Assembly: GCA_026120035.1 (NCBI GenBank)
Contig: JALRME010000025.1
Span: forward strand, 558,001 to 622,000
Direction: 5' to 3'
Origin: Coleophoma eucalyptorum
Lineage: Eukaryota; Ascomycota; Leotiomycetes; Helotiales; Dermateaceae
DNA length: 64,000 nt
The position numbers and the translations under genes were made by a program. Of the stretch, positions 59,590 to 64,000 are shown piece by piece. Position 1 is the stretch's first letter. Each line of letters starts with the position of its first letter. The notes beneath the pieces were generated by a model, which was given only the letters and a program-made list of their open reading frames with translations, was not told where the DNA came from and did no database searches.

Positions 59590-60854
59590 TCACACAATCC
59601 CACTATCCCAAACACCCTCCTTCACACATACCTCAACATATTCTTCAAAAGATCTCGATGGCCTCCCTAACAGCCTTGGTATAGTATTATTAGTCCTTTC
59701 TTCAGCCCCCTCCCGAATCGCTGTATCCAACTGGGCTAACACTATAGCATAATCATCCGGCAGCCCCGCCTCACTTATACCAGCTGCTAACTCGGCTTCG
59801 GTGATATTTTCATGTATTATCTTGCGGCCTAGAGCATCACTTAATATCCTCGCGATCTATCGCTTGTCAGCCCATGTCACTTCATCATTTAACCAATTAT
59901 TAGATAATACTAAGGGTGATGGGGGGGAGGTGGGGGAGGTTAGAGAATGCTCACATACCATATCATAAGAGAGCAATTGCGGACCAAGAAGGAGGTGTGT
60001 GGTGTTATGAGGAGTTTCGTCTGTAAGAGCTCGGAAAGCGACTTCTGCCACTTCATCTGCTGATAAGAAGGGAACTTTCCCGGACCCGGAAGCGGTGATT
60101 ATCCGATTTTCATCCCGGATAGTATCTACATGTTGCATCTCGGAAAAATTTTCTGTGAGCTCGTCCGTCAGTCAGCCAGCCATCATTAGTCAACAGGAAA
60201 ATCAGCCAGGCGCTACCAGTCAGTTAAACTAAAAGAAAAAAAACCCATCAATATTAAATAATATCCTACATAACACATCTCTTGAGTAGGAGCACTTTAA
60301 AAATAATGAGAAAGGGAAAGACACCATAGGAAGGAAATAGAAGTGATAGTGATAGTGATAAAACATACCCATGAACCATGTCGACCTCAAAATCCCCCAA
60401 TCCACCCCAACACTCTTCACATAATCTCCAATCCTCCCTAGCAAAGGCCCATCTCCAACCTCCAACACACTCCCACTAAGAAACACCAGTCTCTTCACAC
60501 CATTCTGGACCGCCAGATCAACTAGCTCCTTAATCGGGGGGAAACCATCTAGAAATGGAGGGGCAACTAGGAATATTGCTGAGATTGGAGGTAGGCCTTC
60601 TGTCTCGTTGCAGATACTGAAGGGGTTAATGAAGGTGCTACGGTCTTGCCAGTTGAATTTAACTTTGAGTCCTGTCGCTGTGTTTGTCTCAGCGCTAGAG
60701 GTGCTAGCAATGCTGGTGAACGGGACGCTAGGAGGATGTGATATTTCTGCAGTGGATTGCATGTAGAGTCTGAGTTGGCGAGAGAGAGCTTCCTCGCGAT
60801 ACGGGAAGAGATCTTGCCTGTGCCGGCGAGAAGGAGAATGGTAGTTGCAGCCAT
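59590..60854 (-). pseudogene. NmrA-like / festuclavine-synthase-type NAD(P)H reductase with a frameshift
   Basis: Atypical short-chain reductase of the NmrA-like group that includes ergot-alkaloid EasG/FgaFS. Minus strand: the ATG at 60854 gives the Rossmann start ILLLAGTGKISSRIAR and then YHILLASRSP. The frame must then shift to reach VKFNWQDRSTFINPF, VAPPF, GVKRLVFLSGS and VDWGILRSTWFM, and 486 nt of exon 1 does not fit the phase, so one base is missing or extra at about 60710. Later exons 60152-59959 (ENFSEMQHVDTIRDE, FLSADEVAEVAFRAL, LLGPQLLSYDM) and 59856-59590 (LSDALGRKI to the stop) join cleanly. A single frameshift in an otherwise good gene could be a recent mutation or an assembly error. 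Confidence 0.7.
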
Positions 60855-63358
60855 TGATTCTGTGAATCTTTCTTCCAAATCACCTTATCTCTAGTTCCTC
60901 TTCTTCAAAACTTGAATATGTTGTATAGTGCCTCTAAACTAAGCTCCGGGTGCGATGAATTTCATGGAGATTAAGAGATTCAAGAGCGCTAGGGACATTT
61001 GAGCTAAATAGATGTCACGGGAGCCGGTCACAAGCGGCAGTATTTGTGAATAACCTAATAGACTTCCCTTTTCCTTCTTTTTACTATATTCGTAGATTTG
61101 CGTCACTGGCAATTAACTACTCGTATGATCGACCAGTTTGATAGGAGTCTCGTACGTACTAAAAGACATACCGTTCTATGATGGAGAATACGGCAATAGC
61201 GGCCGTGATTGTAGGATGCTGCAGGGGAACATAAAGAAAATTTATTAACGAGAGGTTATTACTTTTATCGTTTCGCGACCCTTTGATAACTTATACTTAT
61301 AAAAATAGGTGGAGAAGAGCATAATATGTTTCAGTTGAAACTTTCAGCTGTAGAATAGGAGATAAATATGTTCGATAGAAAACTAAGCCGATTGAAATGG
61401 AGGAATTTTATTACGGGAGTGGCGAATAAGCTGGTGACATTCATATTATATAGTCAAATTTTCTGTCTAATCTCGTGTATCATGCGGAATACATGATGAA
61501 GAAACCCGATTACATTGCCTGTTATTCCTAGTGGTTGATACACACAGATGCCATAGCAAGAAATGCTTCCATTTGAGATTGAAGATCCAGCCACTCATTC
61601 ATGTCAATATACTTGAGCACTTTAGATGCCCACTCGTGCTGCTTTATTAGTTGTTGTATCCTTAGATACTTGCAAAGTCTCTTAGCATTCTTCACGTCAG
61701 CTTTAGCAAGCTAGATACGTCCGGACAAGTCTTCTAAGACTAGTTCAATATGTAATCAAGCATCTTGAAGGCGGCCCTCCATAATCAAAGACCAGAGCAG
61801 ACTAATACCCGCCTTAAAGGGAACCGAGTAAAGAATTTTCTCGATATCTTCACCTAGTGTTAGACTCAGATCATAGTGGTTGGATACTTGCACTTGTCCA
61901 TGAATCGAAGGCACTCCTCGAAACGACGAATTCCTTTTTATGCAGCACTGTTCTTGCGAGAGAGAGTTTCCATTTGGCATTTTGGATAGCATTAGTGCCA
62001 TCCACCTGACGGCAGCCTTTGAATCAGAACCCTTGGGCAAACACATGCAGAAAAGGGTGAGTACCAGCCTCTGTGCTATATCAGTAGTTATAGCCAGAGA
62101 GTAGTGTAGAGACCTTGGGTGAAGTTCCAGCAATAACTTTCGATACTATCTTTACAAGATTGTATACGGTGCAATACTATTACATTTCTAGCTATGTGTG
62201 AAATAGGTACCGCCTCGCTTTAGAAAAAGGAACACGGTCTATTGTAATATGAACCTTATTAATACTCGTAGATGTGCGAGAGATGAACGACTTCAATACA
62301 TCAAAAACGTTTAGCCTCGAACTCCCAAGCGTATGTGACAAGACCAAACTCTTTGAATGCCTATTAACATATCCATGTGTGAGCATTTCATACGGATATA
62401 TAATAGTCTTTGATTTACCGTACGTTAGCGCTCTCTCGCTGACTATTCAATGCAGCTCGGAACGCAGTAAAAATCTAACCAGCCATATTCCTGATCTCTG
62501 GAATCGGCCTATCAGTGCGGCCCCTCTCGTTAAAGGATTGTAGAAGCCCCGAGGGAAAATGTCCCACGTCACGCATACCCTTCATATGTGGAGTCGCCGG
62601 ATGCACAAGCTCCGAATATGTATCTCTGTATCTCAGCTAGGTGGGATAGTTGGAAAACAGTCAGGATAATTCAACACTTATTGTATTACAGTCCCACTAT
62701 CAGTTGGTTTAAGACAGCCACTTGTCCCAACTATCGACCTCTCGCCCTTCCTAGAGACTGTGAGTCGGAAGATTTATGCTGTCGGCGTATCAGTGTGTCA
62801 AGTATATGTCAAGACGCCTTAAAAAAAATAAAGCACACGAAAGGCATAAAAGCTAACTTTACTTTGCTGTAAACTCGAGCATTAATTCCGTTTATAGTAA
62901 GGCCTCAATCAGAGCTTGTAGCACTCTACTGCAAGGCAAAAAAAATCATAAGAATAATAGGTAGGTTGCCTTAGTTGGTATTGTAATCAAGAATCGTGTT
63001 TCTTAAGGACGCGTAACAAGTGCAGGCTGCCAGGTGGAGAGGACCATGTAATCTGGTTCATAGCTGATAAATGCGCATCGATAGAGTTTTACCTACACAT
63101 GTGTACCAAGACTGTGATATTTTGTAAGCGCCTCCTCTTCCGCACCCCGCCTTTATCACTAATCAAGATGATTCCATTGCAAAAAACAGATTAGCAAGCA
63201 ACCCTGCAGACGGGAGCCTTATAAGCGCGGAGATTCCCGCTCGAGGTCTACATAAGAGCACAGCATACTTGGAAGAGCGACACGATCTATTTACATCTTT
63301 CACCCTTCTTCGCTTCCAGCTGTTGAATACTTGTACTCGCCTGGCACCACCAACCATC
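60855..63358. other. Gene-poor stretch with one decayed frame
   Basis: No intact gene. A stop-interrupted minus-strand frame lies at 61528-62133 and is listed separately. The last 250 bp is the promoter of the medium-chain dehydrogenase. Confidence 0.45.
61528..62133 (-). pseudogene. Unidentified decayed coding frame
   Basis: A single minus-strand frame of about 200 codons is interrupted by TGA and TAG near 61755 and 61708 and ends at 61528-61530. It remains protein-like on both sides of the stops (SVPFKAGISLLWSLIMEGRL; LAKADVKNAKRLCKYLRIQQ; YIDMNEWLDLQSQMEAFLAM). Both stops could come from C-to-T changes (CGA, CAG). I do not recognise the family; the helical, Leu/Lys-rich make-up recalls the N-terminal parts of fungal NACHT or ankyrin proteins. 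Confidence 0.4.
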
Positions 63359-64000
63359 ATGGTTCCTACATCGCAAACAGCGCTTCTCGTCACCGAGATT
63401 GGAAAACCGCTCCAACTCGTTACTAACCACCCAGTTCCCCAGCCAGGACCGAACCAGGTCCTCCTTAAGGTAAGGACTTAATCAACTGGACTATGACGAG
63501 TCTGAATCGCTCCGTCCTGACTGAGCTGTCTAGGTTACCATTAGCGGAGTTAACCCACACGACCAAAAAGCACGTGACATTGGCCTGTTTATTGCCAACA
63601 ATCTCCCTGCCGTCATTACCAACGATGTTGTCGGTTTTGTAGTAGCCCTAGGCCCTGGTGTTTCACAATATAAACTCGGCGATCGCGTACTCTCCCACGC
63701 TGCGTTCCCCCAGGGGCTTTTCGTTCAGACGGGGCTGCAGGAATACGCCGTCCACGACGTTGGAGCTGGATTCAAAATCCCTGACAGCGTGAGCGATGAC
63801 GAAGCAGCAACCCTACCCACAAACATCATCGCACCCCTATTTGGTCTCTTTGCTCACGATGGAGGGCTTGGAATTCCTGCACCGTGGACGCCAGAAGCCA
63901 AGAATTTTGATTATCCAGGCACGACATTGTTGATTCTCGGCGGTGGGAGCAACAATGGTAAATTTGCGGTGCAGTTGGCTAAACTTGCCGGCATTGGTAA
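63359..64000 (+). CDS. Medium-chain dehydrogenase/reductase (ToxD/quinone-reductase-like), cut by window end
   Basis: MDR-superfamily oxidoreductase, incomplete at the right edge. Exon 1 (63359-63469) encodes TALLVTEIGKPLQLV and PQPGPNQVLLK; exon 2 starts at 63534 with VTISGVNPHDQKARD and runs to the last base. Visible marks: the GroES-like strand pattern, GDRVLSHAAF, LPTNIIAPLFGLF, and the start of the Rossmann motif LILGGGSNNGKFAVQLAKLA. Catalytic zinc ligands (a GHE motif) are absent, as in ToxD-like and trans-ER proteins. It is a different branch from the LovC-like enzyme at the left edge. The rest of the gene lies outside the window. Confidence 0.82.

Overview
The window looks like an accessory, repeat-rich stretch of a filamentous ascomycete (Pezizomycotina) chromosome. 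The evidence is many short GT...AG introns (about 40-130 nt, several with a CTAAC-type branch site), families typical of such fungi (Zn2Cys6 regulator, HET-domain proteins, rhodopsin-like membrane proteins, a UstYa-like protein) and decayed transposons whose stops nearly all fall where CAA/CAG would be expected, the usual trace of repeat-induced point mutation (RIP). Gene models below were assembled by reading splice sites by eye and checking that frames join. They are not supported by transcripts.

Layout. 0.7-10.4 kb: a run that reads like part of a secondary-metabolite cluster: a LovC-type trans-enoyl reductase, a membrane acyltransferase-3, a Zn2Cys6 regulator, a 2-oxoglutarate/Fe(II) oxygenase and an FAD monooxygenase. 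No core synthase is visible, so it is either off the left edge or absent. 10.6-13.2 kb: a pogo/Fot1-like transposase relic with a solo LTR nested inside it, abutting a HET gene that has lost its 5' half. 13.8-20.3 kb: a seven-helix rhodopsin-like protein, an AIF/FSP1-like flavoprotein and an AATase-family acyltransferase. 23-31 kb: a repeat-bearing, probably GPI-anchored wall protein, an ankyrin fragment and a 14-exon OPT transporter. 33-38 kb: a secreted feruloyl-esterase-like enzyme and an intact HET protein.

38.1-44.3 kb is an island of repeats: a 1.84-kb pogo-like element with inverted repeats and a RIP-type broken transposase, a 142/213-bp tandem array, a TmpA-like membrane flavoprotein, two LTR-like copies, a decayed VAO-type oxidase and a dispersed repeat shared with 35 kb. 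44.4-52 kb: a full-length but divergent CTP synthase, a second intact HET protein and pyrroline-5-carboxylate reductase. 53-64 kb: an aldo-keto reductase, a damaged UstYa-like gene, a frameshifted NmrA-like reductase, another transposase fragment, a decayed ORF and the start of a medium-chain dehydrogenase that runs off the right edge.

What works together: the first five genes most plausibly act in one pathway. The HET proteins are allorecognition-type genes and are each close to transposon debris. The points most worth following are the orphan trans-enoyl reductase cluster, the extra-looking CTP synthase with changes beside its nucleotide-binding motif, the nested and datable transposons, and the unusual repeat protein with one in-frame stop.
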